A DNA stretch of 64,000 bases from Geobacter sp. UBA6151 (GCA_002423105.1 DIUT01000059.1:84738-148737); one strand, 5' to 3'; counted from the stretch's first letter, positions 1-9,017 are shown. Numbers and translations are program-made. The notes: generated by a model from the sequence alone, not told the origin.

Positions 1-2268
1 GCGGCCCTGACTGCTGCTGGAGCGCCGATGCTGGCGCCGAAACTGGCCAATGCAGCCGACGACAGAGGCATCAAGTGGGGCAAGGCTCCCTGTCGTTACT
101 GCGGTGTTGGCTGTTGTGTGCTGGTGGGGGTCAAGGATGGCAAGATTGTGGCCACCAAGGGTGACCCGGCCGGTCCGGTCAACAAGGGGCTCAACTGTAT
201 CAAGGGCTATTTCCTGTCCAAAGCGCTGTATGGTAAGGATCGCCTGACCACACCGCTGATCCGCAAGGGAAACAAGATGGTTCCGGCCACCTGGAATGAG
301 GCCCTTGACCTGATCGCCTCCAAATACAAGGAAGCCATTGCCAACCACGGCCCGGGTTCTGTTGCCATGTATGGTTCCGGACAGTGGACGGTTTTTGAAG
401 GATACACTGCGGTCAAGCTGTTCAAGGGCGGTCTCGGCAGCAACAACCTGGAGCCCAACGCCCGTCTCTGCATGGCTTCCGCAGTTGGAGCCTTCATGAA
501 TACCTTTGGTTCCGACGAGCCGATGGGCTGTTACGACGACCTGGATATTGGTGATACCTTCATTCTCTGGGGCGCCAACATGGCGGAAGCCCACCCGATT
601 CTGTTCTCTCGCCTGATTGATAACAAACTGAAAAATTCCAAGGTCAAGATCATCGACATCGCTACCCGCAGGACGCGCACCACCCAGATGGCCGATGAGT
701 ACATCCCGATGCATCCCCAAGGCGACCTGGCTGCCCTGAACGCCATTGCCCACGTCATTCTGCGGGACAAGCTGTATGACGAGGCGTTTGTAGCCAAGCA
801 TGTCAACTTCAAGCGGGGCACAGAAAATCAGCCTTACGGACTCAAGGACAAGGAGGCGCCAAAAGAGACTCCTACTCCCCTGACATTCGATCAATACAAG
901 GAGTTGATGAAGCCATTTACGCCTCAGTGGGCGGAAAAGCTTTCCGGAGTTCCCGCCGCAAAGATCGAAGAGCTGGCCAAGCTCTATAGCGATAAAACCC
1001 GCAAGATAAACAGCCTCTGGACCATGGGCGTCAATCAGCATGTGCGCGGCGTCTGGGTCAACAACCTGATCTATACCCTGCACCTGCTGACCGGTAAAAT
1101 CGGCAAAAAGGGCGAAAACCCGCTGTCCCTGACCGGCCAGCCCTCCGCCTGCGGTACCGCCCGTGAAGTTGGCACCTTCGCCCACCGCCTGCCCGCCGAC
1201 ATGGTAGTCATGAACGAGGCCCACCGCAAGAAGACTGCGGCTATCTGGGGAATCGATCCCAACAAGATTCCGGCTAAGCCAGGATTACACACCATTGAAA
1301 TGTTCCGTGCCATTGACCGGGGCGAGCTGAAGTGCCTCTGGATCCAGTGCACCAACCCCTTCCAGTCCCTTCCCAATCTTTCCAGGTATCGTAAGGCTGC
1401 TGAAGCCCACAAAGCGTTTATCGTTGTTTCCGACATCTATCCCACCAAATCCACGGAAGTGGCCGATGTAATCCTTCCTTCCGCGTCCTGGGTTGAGAAA
1501 GAAGGGGTCTTCGGTAATACCGAACGTCGCACCCAGCACTGGTTCAAGATGATTGAACCGCCGGGTCAGGCTAAGGAAGACACCTGGCAACTGATCGAGT
1601 TTGCCAAGCGGATGGGATTGGGGCACCTGTTCCCATATAGCGAGAAGGGCTTTTATAAGGAGATGTGGGAAGAGTACCGCAAGTTTACCATCGGCACCGG
1701 CAAGGATCTGGCTCCCTACGAAGCTTATCAGAAGGTGCGTGGCCTGCGTTGGCCCGTCAAACCAAACGGCGAGGAAACCCGCTGGCGGTATGTCGATTTT
1801 GACGACCCCAATGTCAAGAAGGGCGAAGGAATTAAATTTTACAAAGCAAAGGACCACAAGGTCAATATCTGGTTCCGCCCCTACGAGCCGCCTGCGGAGT
1901 CACCGGACAAGGATTATCCATTCTGGTACTGCACCGGCCGTCTGCTGGAACATTGGCACACAGCAACCATGACCGGTCGGGTTCCCGAGTTGAAGCGAGC
2001 CATGTCTGAGGCCACTCTTGAGATACACCCGGAAGATGCCAGGAAGCTGGGTATCAAGAACCGTGACAAGGTAAAAGTCAGCTCCCGCAGGGGTTCGGTG
2101 ATACTGCGAGCCGAGATCAATGGCCGGGGCAAGCCGGAGAAAGGCAACGTCTTTACCACCTTCTTTGACGAGAGCAAACTGATCAACGATCTCTGTATTG
2201 ATGCCTTCGATCCGCTTTCCAAAGAGCCGGATTTCAAGAAGTGCGCTGTGAAGATTCAGAAAGCGTAA
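1..2268 (+). CDS. napA: Periplasmic nitrate reductase catalytic subunit NapA (5' partial)
   Basis: Molybdopterin enzyme that reduces nitrate to nitrite in the periplasm. The frame is open to base 1. The first codons read as the hydrophobic end of a Tat signal peptide, so the true start lies upstream and the ATG at base 28 is internal. Counting from that ATG, Cys22, Cys25, Cys29 and Cys57 form the [4Fe-4S] site (CRYCGVGC plus a downstream Cys), and the Mo ligand is Cys148 in ARLCMASAV, the cysteine expected for NapA; formate dehydrogenases usually have Sec here. The C-terminal molydopterin dinucleotide-binding domain follows (GRLLEHWHTATMTGR). It heads a tight run with napG, napH and napB, so electrons probably come from quinol through NapH/NapG to NapB. 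The NapD chaperone is not in the window and may lie upstream. Confidence 0.95.
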   Translation, partial: AALTAAGAPMLAPKLANAADDRGIKWGKAPCRYCGVGCCVLVGVKDGKIVATKGDPAGPVNKGLNCIKGYFLSKALYGKDRLTTPLIRKGNKMVPATWNEALDLIASKYKEAIANHGPGSVAMYGSGQWTVFEGYTAVKLFKGGLGSNNLEPNARLCMASAVGAFMNTFGSDEPMGCYDDLDIGDTFILWGANMAEAHPILFSRLIDNKLKNSKVKIIDIATRRTRTTQMADEYIPMHPQGDLAALNAIAHVILRDKLYDEAFVAKHVNFKRGTENQPYGLKDKEAPKETPTPLTFDQYKELMKPFTPQWAEKLSGVPAAKIEELAKLYSDKTRKINSLWTMGVNQHVRGVWVNNLIYTLHLLTGKIGKKGENPLSLTGQPSACGTAREVGTFAHRLPADMVVMNEAHRKKTAAIWGIDPNKIPAKPGLHTIEMFRAIDRGELKCLWIQCTNPFQSLPNLSRYRKAAEAHKAFIVVSDIYPTKSTEVADVILPSASWVEKEGVFGNTERRTQHWFKMIEPPGQAKEDTWQLIEFAKRMGLGHLFPYSEKGFYKEMWEEYRKFTIGTGKDLAPYEAYQKVRGLRWPVKPNGEETRWRYVDFDDPNVKKGEGIKFYKAKDHKVNIWFRPYEPPAESPDKDYPFWYCTGRLLEHWHTATMTGRVPELKRAMSEATLEIHPEDARKLGIKNRDKVKVSSRRGSVILRAEINGRGKPEKGNVFTTFFDESKLINDLCIDAFDPLSKEPDFKKCAVKIQKA

Positions 2269-2277
2269 TACGAATTC

Positions 2278-2940
2278 ATGGATTCAGAATCAAAAAATAT
2301 GGCTATCAGCCGCAGGCTGTTTCTGAAAGGTGCTGCCCTGACCCCTCTAACCCTGGCCTTGGGCGGGGCAGCCATTTCAGCGGTCTACCTGCGTCCTGCG
2401 CAGGCACGGGATTTTTACCTGCGTCCTCCCGGAGCCATAGAAGAAAAACGGTTTCTGGCAGCCTGTGTCAAATGCGGACGATGCGCCCAGGCCTGCCCTT
2501 ACCAATCAATCAAAATGGCTGGAGGCGAAGCTGTGGTCGGCATCGGAACACCCTACATCGTGCCGCGCGAAATGCCCTGTTACCTGTGCCCGGACATCCC
2601 CTGTACCAAGGTTTGTCCTTCCGGCGCCCTGGACAAGAAACTGAATGACGTAGAAAAAATACGGATGGGTACAGCGATTATTGTTGATCGCTCCGCATGC
2701 CTTTCCATCCGCGGCTTGCGTTGTGAAGTCTGTTACCGCCAGTGTCCGTTGATTGACAAGGCCATTACCCTGGAGACACGTCACAACGTCCGCACCGACA
2801 CCCATACCATTATGGAGCCGGTAATACATCGGGACAAATGTGTCGGCTGCGGTATCTGTGAGAAGGTGTGCGTCCGTGAAACACCGGTAATCGTAGTACA
2901 GAAGACCCCGACTCTGCAAAAGGACCATTATGAGTTCTAA
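2278..2940 (+). CDS. napG: NapG-like periplasmic ferredoxin, quinol dehydrogenase subunit
   Basis: Iron-sulfur protein carrying electrons from the membrane partner NapH to periplasmic reductases. A twin-arginine signal (SRRLFLKG followed by a hydrophobic stretch ending near PAQA) sends it through Tat. Four cysteine clusters suit four [4Fe-4S] centres: CVKCGRCAQACP, CYLCPDIPCTKVCP, CLSIRGLRCEVCYRQCP and CVGCGICEKVC. It starts 9 bases after napA and its end overlaps napH by 11 bases. Neither the ATG at 2278 nor the one at 2299 has a strong ribosome binding site, so the exact start is uncertain. Related NrfC/MauM ferredoxins are possible, but the napA and napH neighbours favour NapG. Confidence 0.92.
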   Translation: MDSESKNMAISRRLFLKGAALTPLTLALGGAAISAVYLRPAQARDFYLRPPGAIEEKRFLAACVKCGRCAQACPYQSIKMAGGEAVVGIGTPYIVPREMPCYLCPDIPCTKVCPSGALDKKLNDVEKIRMGTAIIVDRSACLSIRGLRCEVCYRQCPLIDKAITLETRHNVRTDTHTIMEPVIHRDKCVGCGICEKVCVRETPVIVVQKTPTLQKDHYEF

Positions 2941-3703
2941 ATGGACCATAGCACGCAGGATTGTACAAATCCTGGTGATCGCCCTGATAGCGTCACCGCT
3001 GGTCGGCCTTACGATTTTTCAGGGAAACTTGGCGGCAGGAGAACTGCTGGGACTTCCCCTGTCCGATCCCCTTGCTTTTCTTCAGGCGCTCATTGGTGGC
3101 CGGGTTTTTGTTGTATCGTACCTGATCAGCACCTTAATCGTGGTTGCCTTTTATTTCCTGCTGGGCGGACGCAGTTTCTGCGGCTGGGTCTGTCCCGTGA
3201 ACCTGGTGACAGAACTTGCAGACAAGCTGCGAAAGAGATGGGGAACCGGCAATGGTACCCTGCCGCTTGCCTCAAATCGCAGTACCCTGGCGCTTACCCT
3301 GGTTGTTGTGGCAATCACCGGTGCGCCGTTGTTTGAAATTCTTTCCCCCATCGGCATTATAAACCGCGCCATTGTATTTTACTCACTGCTGCCGCTGTTG
3401 CTGATTGCAGCCATTTTGCTTCTGGAACTGCTGGTTGCCCGGCGTGTCTGGTGCCGTTCCCTCTGCCCGCTGGGGGGCTTTTACAGCCTGCTTGGGCACT
3501 TCAGCCCGCTTCGGCTGGGCTTTACCCCGGAGCGCTGCACACACTGTAGCGATTGCCTGGCGGTCTGTCCGGTAGAAGAGGTGCTGGAACCTTCACTGGC
3601 ACAGGATGCGCCACAGGTGGCTGCCGGAGATTGTACCCGCTGCATGGCCTGTCTTGATGTCTGCCCGTCCAAGGCCCTTACCGTCAAATTTGGTTATAAA
3701 TGA
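2930..3703 (+). CDS. napH: NapH-like membrane quinol dehydrogenase
   Basis: Integral membrane ferredoxin that oxidises menaquinol and passes electrons to NapG. An N-terminal membrane segment (about residues 9-30) and three more around residues 55-75, 125-145 and 150-170 are visible. The CGWVCP and CRSLCP motifs typical of the NapH/CcoG fold lie between them. Two C-terminal [4Fe-4S] clusters (CTHCSDCLAVCP and CTRCMACLDVCP) should face the cytoplasm. An AAAGGA site sits six bases before the ATG, inside napG. The pair NapG-NapH could feed both the nitrate reductase and the octaheme nitrite reductase downstream. Confidence 0.93.
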   Translation: MSSKWTIARRIVQILVIALIASPLVGLTIFQGNLAAGELLGLPLSDPLAFLQALIGGRVFVVSYLISTLIVVAFYFLLGGRSFCGWVCPVNLVTELADKLRKRWGTGNGTLPLASNRSTLALTLVVVAITGAPLFEILSPIGIINRAIVFYSLLPLLLIAAILLLELLVARRVWCRSLCPLGGFYSLLGHFSPLRLGFTPERCTHCSDCLAVCPVEEVLEPSLAQDAPQVAAGDCTRCMACLDVCPSKALTVKFGYK

Positions 3704-3735
3704 TGGATTATCCCCCTACTGCAAGGAGATTCCTG

Positions 3736-4041
3736 ATGAAAAGAATTGTACAGCTTGTAACAACCGTTGGCGTGGTCGCTGCACTGGCGCTGTTTGCCCC
3801 TGTATTTGCCAATGAGCAGCCGGAACCTGATCTGGCAAAGGATGCTGCCCAGGGCACCGGTCTGCCCATGGCTGTCCCCCATGCCATGAAGCCTGGCGAA
3901 GATGGCGAAGCTTGCAATGCCTGCCATCGGACCGGCATCAAAAAGGCGCCACCCACATCACATCCTGAGCGTCTTAACTGTACCCAGTGCCATGTGCAGG
4001 GAGCGATAAAAAAACCAGCCAAGGGCAAGTCAAAGAAGTGA
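3736..4041 (+). CDS. napB: NapB-like diheme cytochrome c
   Basis: Small periplasmic cytochrome, the electron-transfer subunit of NapA. The ATG at 3736 has an AAGGAG site eight bases upstream; an in-frame ATG at 3700 lacks one and would spoil the signal peptide. After an N-terminal signal peptide (cleavage near VFA, residue 25) come two heme c motifs, CNACH (60-64) and CTQCH (82-86). His49 and His76 lie in the PH...CxxCH...PxxH...CxxCHV layout of NapB, where they act as axial ligands. At 101 residues it is shorter than the enterobacterial protein, and it ends in a Lys-rich tail. It overlaps the next gene by 4 bases. Confidence 0.85.
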   Translation: MKRIVQLVTTVGVVAALALFAPVFANEQPEPDLAKDAAQGTGLPMAVPHAMKPGEDGEACNACHRTGIKKAPPTSHPERLNCTQCHVQGAIKKPAKGKSKK

Positions 4042-4403
4042 GTCTTTCCCGGAAAGAGTTTTTCTGCCAGGGGCTTTTTAGCCTGGGAGACACCCTGCTC
4101 AAGAGTGTTGGGATAGTTCAGCCCAGCGAAGTACATAAGTCTGACAGCAAACCGGAAAAATCAGACGATGGTCTGCCACGGTACGCCAAGGCTGACAACG
4201 AGCACTGCCTGGCACGAAGTTGTGGCTGTTTTTCCTGCATTGAACAATGTGAAAACCAAGCCATCACCATGGTTGCCGGTGCCGGTGTAAAGGTTGATAC
4301 CGATATCTGTATTGGCTGCGGTGTCTGTTACGATGTCTGTCCGGTGACACCAAAGGCGATCCGTCTGGTCCGTCGTGAGAATCAGGAACAACCGTCAAGC
4401 TGA
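4038..4403 (+). CDS. NapF-like two-cluster 4Fe-4S ferredoxin
   Basis: Probable [4Fe-4S] ferredoxin of 121 residues. The likely start is a GTG at 4038 overlapping the napB stop (GTGA), giving a protein that begins SRKEFFCQGLF as NapF-type proteins do. An upstream ATG at 3987 would lie inside napB. Cysteines cluster as CLARSCGCFSCIEQC and CIGCGVCYDVCP. No signal peptide is evident, so it is probably cytoplasmic. NapF-type proteins are thought to help assemble or load NapA; its role here is inferred from position alone. It is the last gene before the nitrite reductase promoter. Confidence 0.75.
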   Translation: MSLSRKEFFCQGLFSLGDTLLKSVGIVQPSEVHKSDSKPEKSDDGLPRYAKADNEHCLARSCGCFSCIEQCENQAITMVAGAGVKVDTDICIGCGVCYDVCPVTPKAIRLVRRENQEQPSS

Positions 4404-4404
4404 C

Positions 4405-4433
4405 TTGACATGCCTAAATTTTAGGCATAAGAA
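4405..4433 (+). promoter_or_regulatory. Promoter of the octaheme nitrite reductase gene
   Basis: A consensus -35 box TTGACA (4405-4410) and a -10-like TAAGAA (4428-4433) are separated by exactly 17 bases. The whole spacer is an inverted repeat. It lies just after the ferredoxin stop and 62 bases before the nitrite reductase start, so that gene can be transcribed apart from napAGHB. Confidence 0.6.
4410..4428. promoter_or_regulatory. Operator-like palindrome in the promoter spacer
   Basis: ATGCCTAAATTTTAGGCAT is a perfect palindrome of 9-bp arms around one base, fully occupying the -35/-10 spacer. A repressor bound here would block RNA polymerase. A copy identical at 15 of 17 core positions overlaps the -10 and start region of the dusB-ntrBC promoter at 13212-13228. 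The cognate regulator is unknown. Confidence 0.6.
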
Positions 4434-4494
4434 TACAATAATCGTTTGTTGCATAACTACAATGCAATGTAATCACCACAGGAAGGAAAGGAGA

Positions 4495-6147
4495 ATGAGT
4501 ATGTTGAAGCAGAAACTGGCAGCAGCAGCAACCATTGTCGGTCTCGGCGCTTTACTGGCTATTCCGTCAGTGGCAGCAAAGGCTAAACCGACCGCAAAAG
4601 CAGCTAACGACGGACGTGAGACCTGTTACGCCTGTCACACCGAGGTAAAGGCGCTGAAGGAGAAATCAAAGCACGCCTCTATCTCATGTACGGTCTGTCA
4701 TGAAAAGACCAAGGAGCATTTGGACAATCCGAGCCGTGAAACCCGCCCGGTCACCAAGATCGACCAGGCTGTCTGCGGTTCCTGCCACAAGAACCAGTAC
4801 GAGAGCTTCTATGCCGTACACCATGACCCAACCGGCGCCCGCAAGGAAAAGGGTGTTCCTGCCGGACGTTCACCAATTCAGGACAAATTGTTGGCAGGCC
4901 ACGGTTTTACCTTTGAGCATGCCGAACCCCGCGGCCACGCCTACATGGTTGTTGACCAGTTTGCCGTTGACCGTTTCCAGGGTGGCCGATATCAGTTCAA
5001 GGGTGGCTGGAAGAACTATGACAAAGTCGGCAAAACCTGGGACATCCTGCAGGACAATGGTGCCAGCAAAAAGCTGACTGAGACCGCCATGGCCGGTAAC
5101 CCCACCTGCGTGCAGTGCAAGTCTTCCGACCTGATCCTCAAGTGGAAGCACCTGGGTGACAAGGACCCACGGGCCAAGTTCGACCGCACCTCCAACGTCA
5201 ATGACGTTATCAAGGATGTACACAACCCGGTTGGCTGTATCCACTGCCACGACCCGCATGGCACACAACCGCGGATCGTCCGTGACGGCCTGATCCAGGC
5301 TATTGAAAAAGATCCGGCTAAAAACATCTTTGCCAAAAACGGCAAGACCGACCTGAAGGTAATTGACTTCCGCGGTTTCCGTAAGATCGGCGTGATGGAG
5401 AAGACTGACTCCCGTATGATGTGCGCCCAGTGTCACGTCGAGTACAACTGCAACCCTGGCACCCAGCGCAGTGATGGCAAGCCGGTAACCTTTGCCGACG
5501 CCCGCACCAACCACTTTCCGCTTGCAAACTCCCTGCAGGCTCTTGAGCACTATCGCAAGCTTGACTTCTTTGACTTCAAGCATGCCGTTACCGGCGCCAA
5601 GCTGATCAAGTTCCAGCATCCCGAAGCAGAAACCTATGCCGGTTCCGTCCATGACAAGGCTGGCGTTCAGTGCCACCAGTGCCATATGCCGCAGATGAAA
5701 GGCAAGGACGGCAAGAAATTCTCCACCCACGGTGTGGTCAAGCCGATCCAGACTCCCCAAGAGTCCTGTGTATCGTGCCACAAGGATTACTCGGTCAACA
5801 AAGCCAAGTTCATGATCGAGACCATCCGCAACTACACCAAAGGCAAGATGCGCAAGTCCGAGTATTGGCTGGGCCAGTTGATCGATACCTTTGCCGTTGC
5901 ACAGCGCTCCGGTGTTGCCCCGGCTGTTCTGGAACAGGCACGCCTGAAGCATGAAGAGGCTCACGCCTATTGGGAGTACTGGACCGCAGAGAACTCTGAC
6001 GGCTTCCACAACCCTGAGCAGGCACGTGAAAGCCTGACCCGTTCCATCGCTGCCTCCAAGGCAGGCGTCAAGGTTCTGAAAGATGCCATGGCTGTAGCAG
6101 CTCAGCCGAAGAAGGAAGAACCGAAAAAAGAAGAACCCAAGAAGTAA
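4495..6147 (+). CDS. Octaheme cytochrome c nitrite reductase (ammonia-forming, TvNiR/TaNiR type)
   Basis: Periplasmic enzyme expected to reduce nitrite to ammonium with six electrons. The ATG at 4495 follows AAGGAAAGGAG; a signal peptide ends near residue 28. Eight heme motifs are visible: CYACH (44), CTVCH (65), CGSCH (94), CVQCK (205), CIHCH (248), CAQCH (310), CHQCH (393) and CVSCH (425). The fourth has Lys instead of His, the catalytic heme signature of NrfA and of octaheme nitrite reductases. The catalytic-site sequence VEYNC (Tyr317, Cys319) has the Tyr-x-Cys spacing that is crosslinked in Thioalkalivibrio TvNiR, and QH374-375 in FQHPE matches the distal Gln/His. The C-terminus is a Lys/Glu-rich KKEEP repeat. 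Published work on Trichlorobacter ammonificans describes this enzyme directly after nap genes as a DNRA module. Confidence 0.93.
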   Translation: MSMLKQKLAAAATIVGLGALLAIPSVAAKAKPTAKAANDGRETCYACHTEVKALKEKSKHASISCTVCHEKTKEHLDNPSRETRPVTKIDQAVCGSCHKNQYESFYAVHHDPTGARKEKGVPAGRSPIQDKLLAGHGFTFEHAEPRGHAYMVVDQFAVDRFQGGRYQFKGGWKNYDKVGKTWDILQDNGASKKLTETAMAGNPTCVQCKSSDLILKWKHLGDKDPRAKFDRTSNVNDVIKDVHNPVGCIHCHDPHGTQPRIVRDGLIQAIEKDPAKNIFAKNGKTDLKVIDFRGFRKIGVMEKTDSRMMCAQCHVEYNCNPGTQRSDGKPVTFADARTNHFPLANSLQALEHYRKLDFFDFKHAVTGAKLIKFQHPEAETYAGSVHDKAGVQCHQCHMPQMKGKDGKKFSTHGVVKPIQTPQESCVSCHKDYSVNKAKFMIETIRNYTKGKMRKSEYWLGQLIDTFAVAQRSGVAPAVLEQARLKHEEAHAYWEYWTAENSDGFHNPEQARESLTRSIAASKAGVKVLKDAMAVAAQPKKEEPKKEEPKK

Positions 6148-6169
6148 TTTTATTGCATGATACTGCAAT

Positions 6170-6205
6170 AAGGCCCTGGAATGGATTGTTCCAGGGCCTT
6201 TTTTC
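6170..6205 (+). terminator. Rho-independent terminator of the nitrate/nitrite module
   Basis: A perfect 12-bp stem (AAGGCCCTGGAA at 6170-6181 with its complement at 6189-6200) is followed by a T run to 6204. A second weaker hairpin (TTATTGCA at 6150-6157 with TGCAATAA at 6164-6171) lies just upstream. Confidence 0.92.
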
Positions 6206-6281
6206 TACCGAGTTTTATTGACATTCAGCTGGCGTCGACTGTAAAAAGACTGATCCGGTCTTAAGCCATGGAGATTTTTTG

Positions 6282-8951
6282 ATGTCTGCGAAATCCGACA
6301 ATACGTTTTTCAAGCAGTGGGGAGTACTGGGACTGGCGCTTATGTTGCTATGTGGCGCGGTTATCCATAACCTCTACAACGGCTATCGGGATACCGAAAC
6401 CATTGAACAGCAGCGCCTCGGCACCCAGGCCCGTATTGTATCCGAAAACATTGCGGATGAGATGAAGATAACGGATCGGGTACTGCGCGCCATTCGTGCA
6501 GAACTCGGCTTCATACCTGCACAACGCTGGAACACGGTTGTTGATGCTGGCCGTCTGAAACAGCTTGAAGATGTGATTCCAGGCGTCAGAACCTTTCTGG
6601 GGGTGGATCGAAATGGGCAGGTCCGCTTTTCCAGCCGCAGGGAGCTGGTGGGTACCAATGTCGCCTATCGTGAGTATTTCAAAAAAGCCCAGGACAATGC
6701 CACCGATGACATCCTGTTTGTATCCCCGCCGTTCAAGACCGTGCTGGGGATTTGGGGAATACCGCTCATCCGCACCCTCACCGGCTCTGATGGCAAATTT
6801 AATGGCATTGTCGTTGCCACCCTGGATCCCGCTAATTTCACCACCCTGCTCAGCACAGTCAACTACAGCCGGGACATGATAACCGCCATCATCCACGGTG
6901 ACGGCCTGCTCTTTTCCATGGCTCCGGAATGGAAAGAACTGTCCGGCAAGAATCTGTCTCTGCCCGGCACACTGTTTTCAGACCATATGGCCAGTGGCAA
7001 GCTTGAAAACCTGTTCAGCGGCCTGTTCCATGCCACCGGCGACCAACGCATGCTTGCCTTTCGTACGGTACGTGTCGAAGGACTGAACACTGACCGTCCT
7101 ATCATTGTGGCTGCCGCACGGAAACAGTCTGATATTTTCAGCGGATGGCGCGCACACCTGCGCAACCAGCTGCTGGTGCTCGTTAGCATCTGCCTGTTAT
7201 CGTCATTCGCCCTGATACGCTATCAACAGATCAAACGGATTCAGCAGCAACAGGCGGCAGCGGCAAACGCCAAACTGCGCAAACTGACGCACGGCATCGA
7301 AAACAGCGCCAGTGCGGTATTGATTACCGACCTTGAGGGAACTATAGAGTATGTCAATCGCAAGTTTTGCCAACTGACCGGTTACAGCGCCGAAGAAGCG
7401 ATCGGCGGCAATCCCCGTATCCTCAAATCAGATGCAACTCCCCGCGAGGTATTCGATAACCTTTGGCGCACCATTCTGAGCGGCTCGGAATGGCGAGGGG
7501 AGCTCCTGAACCGCCGCAAAAACGGAGAGTTGTACTGGTCAATCACTTCCATCAGCCCGTTACGTGACGAACTTGGCCATGTCACCCATTTCATAGCCAA
7601 CGTGGAAGATATCAATGATCGTAAAAACGCAGAGGCCACCATTGAGCATCTGGCCTACTACGATCCCTTGACCGACCTCCCCAACCGGCGCATGTTGCAG
7701 GATCGCCTTGAGATGGCACTCAGACGCAGCCGCCGTCAGAGCAACGGCATGGCGCTCCTCTATCTCGATCTCGACGGTTTCAAGCATGTCAACGACAACC
7801 TGGGGCATCCGGCCGGTGACCGTCTGCTCAAGGAGATGGCAACCCGCTTTACCTCACTCTTGCGGGATGACGACCTGGTTTGCCGTCTGGGAGGGGATGA
7901 GTTTGCTGTTATACTGCATGATCTGCACAATGACGAGGATGCCGTCGTCGTTGCCCACAAGCTGCTCGAAGAAGCAGCCTTGCCGCTCTCACTGGAGAAT
8001 TCCGAGGTGGTGGTGACCGCCAGCATCGGCATCGCGCTGTTTCCCAAGGATGGTGATGACGTCAGGACCCTTGAAAAAAATGCGGACATAGCCCTGTATC
8101 ATGCCAAGGGAGAAGGCAAAAACACCTTTTCCTTCTTTGATGAGGAACTGAACAGCGCCAGCCGCAACCGGATAGAGCTGGAACAACGCCTGCGCCGTGT
8201 TCTTGAGCGGAATGAATTGCTGGTGCTGTATCAACCCAAGGTGGATCTGAACAGCGGCAAGGTGGTGGGGGTCGAAGCGCTGGTGCGCTGGAACAGCCCT
8301 GATTTCGGCATGGTATCGCCACTCAGGTTTATTCCGCTGGCTGAGGAAACACGGATGATCATTCCCATTGGAGAATGGGTGCTGGAGACGGCCTGCCGTC
8401 AGCAGGTACTTTGGCAGGAACAGGGACTGCCGTTGTCCATGGCGGTCAACCTGTCGTCAGTGCAGTTCAAATCAGTGACACTTATCGAACGGATCACCGC
8501 CATTCTCGACAAAACCGGGATGCAGTCCGGGATGCTGGAACTGGAACTCACCGAAAGCACCCTGGTGGGAAAGCCTGACGAGGCAACCTGGGTGCTTGAG
8601 CAGATCCGCTCCCTGGGCTGCGGTATCGCCATTGACGACTTCGGCACCGGTTATTCATCGTTGAGCTATCTGAAAAAGTTTCCGGTCACCATTCTCAAGA
8701 TTGACCGCACCTTTGTCCGTGATCTTGCCCGTAATTCCGGTGACCGGGCGATTGCCCAGTCGGTGGTCGCTCTTGCCAATAATCTGGATATGCTGACGGT
8801 TGCGGAAGGGGTCGAGCAGCTTGATCAACTGGCTATCCTGCGCGAACTTGGATGCACATTCGTTCAGGGTTTTCTCTATTCCCGCCCGGTACCTGCGGAA
8901 GAACTGCCGCAGGTGGTGCGCAGTATCAACGAGGGGCTGGCGCCTTCCTGA
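6282..8951 (+). CDS. Membrane-bound sensor GGDEF-EAL protein with PAS domain
   Basis: Cyclic di-GMP turnover protein. ATG at 6282 with GGAGA seven bases upstream. Order: membrane segment (about 13-30), extracytoplasmic sensor region resembling a Cache domain (about 35-290), second membrane segment (about 294-312), PAS (about 325-440), GGDEF and EAL. The synthase motif is intact (GGDEF near residue 537) and an RDDD sequence five residues before it fits the product-inhibition I-site RxxD. The EAL domain is intact too (EALVRW near 665, then ELTEST and DDFGTGYSSLSYL). Both activities are therefore possible; which dominates cannot be read from sequence. It stands alone after the nitrite reductase terminator. 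Confidence 0.9.
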   Translation: MSAKSDNTFFKQWGVLGLALMLLCGAVIHNLYNGYRDTETIEQQRLGTQARIVSENIADEMKITDRVLRAIRAELGFIPAQRWNTVVDAGRLKQLEDVIPGVRTFLGVDRNGQVRFSSRRELVGTNVAYREYFKKAQDNATDDILFVSPPFKTVLGIWGIPLIRTLTGSDGKFNGIVVATLDPANFTTLLSTVNYSRDMITAIIHGDGLLFSMAPEWKELSGKNLSLPGTLFSDHMASGKLENLFSGLFHATGDQRMLAFRTVRVEGLNTDRPIIVAAARKQSDIFSGWRAHLRNQLLVLVSICLLSSFALIRYQQIKRIQQQQAAAANAKLRKLTHGIENSASAVLITDLEGTIEYVNRKFCQLTGYSAEEAIGGNPRILKSDATPREVFDNLWRTILSGSEWRGELLNRRKNGELYWSITSISPLRDELGHVTHFIANVEDINDRKNAEATIEHLAYYDPLTDLPNRRMLQDRLEMALRRSRRQSNGMALLYLDLDGFKHVNDNLGHPAGDRLLKEMATRFTSLLRDDDLVCRLGGDEFAVILHDLHNDEDAVVVAHKLLEEAALPLSLENSEVVVTASIGIALFPKDGDDVRTLEKNADIALYHAKGEGKNTFSFFDEELNSASRNRIELEQRLRRVLERNELLVLYQPKVDLNSGKVVGVEALVRWNSPDFGMVSPLRFIPLAEETRMIIPIGEWVLETACRQQVLWQEQGLPLSMAVNLSSVQFKSVTLIERITAILDKTGMQSGMLELELTESTLVGKPDEATWVLEQIRSLGCGIAIDDFGTGYSSLSYLKKFPVTILKIDRTFVRDLARNSGDRAIAQSVVALANNLDMLTVAEGVEQLDQLAILRELGCTFVQGFLYSRPVPAEELPQVVRSINEGLAPS

Positions 8952-9017
8952 CCATACGTCTCTTCGCATTACGGCAATACAGCCATTCACCGGATTTTTT
9001 TGTACAGGACATCCAAG

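Noticed and set aside
4495..6147. Assignment as NrfA pentaheme nitrite reductase
   Set aside because: Eight heme motifs are present and CxxCK is the fourth heme; NrfA has five hemes with the Lys motif first.
4870..6168. Long open frame of 432 codons on the minus strand opposite the nitrite reductase
   Set aside because: Its protein has no family features and mirrors the codon bias of the clear octaheme gene; it is an antisense shadow.
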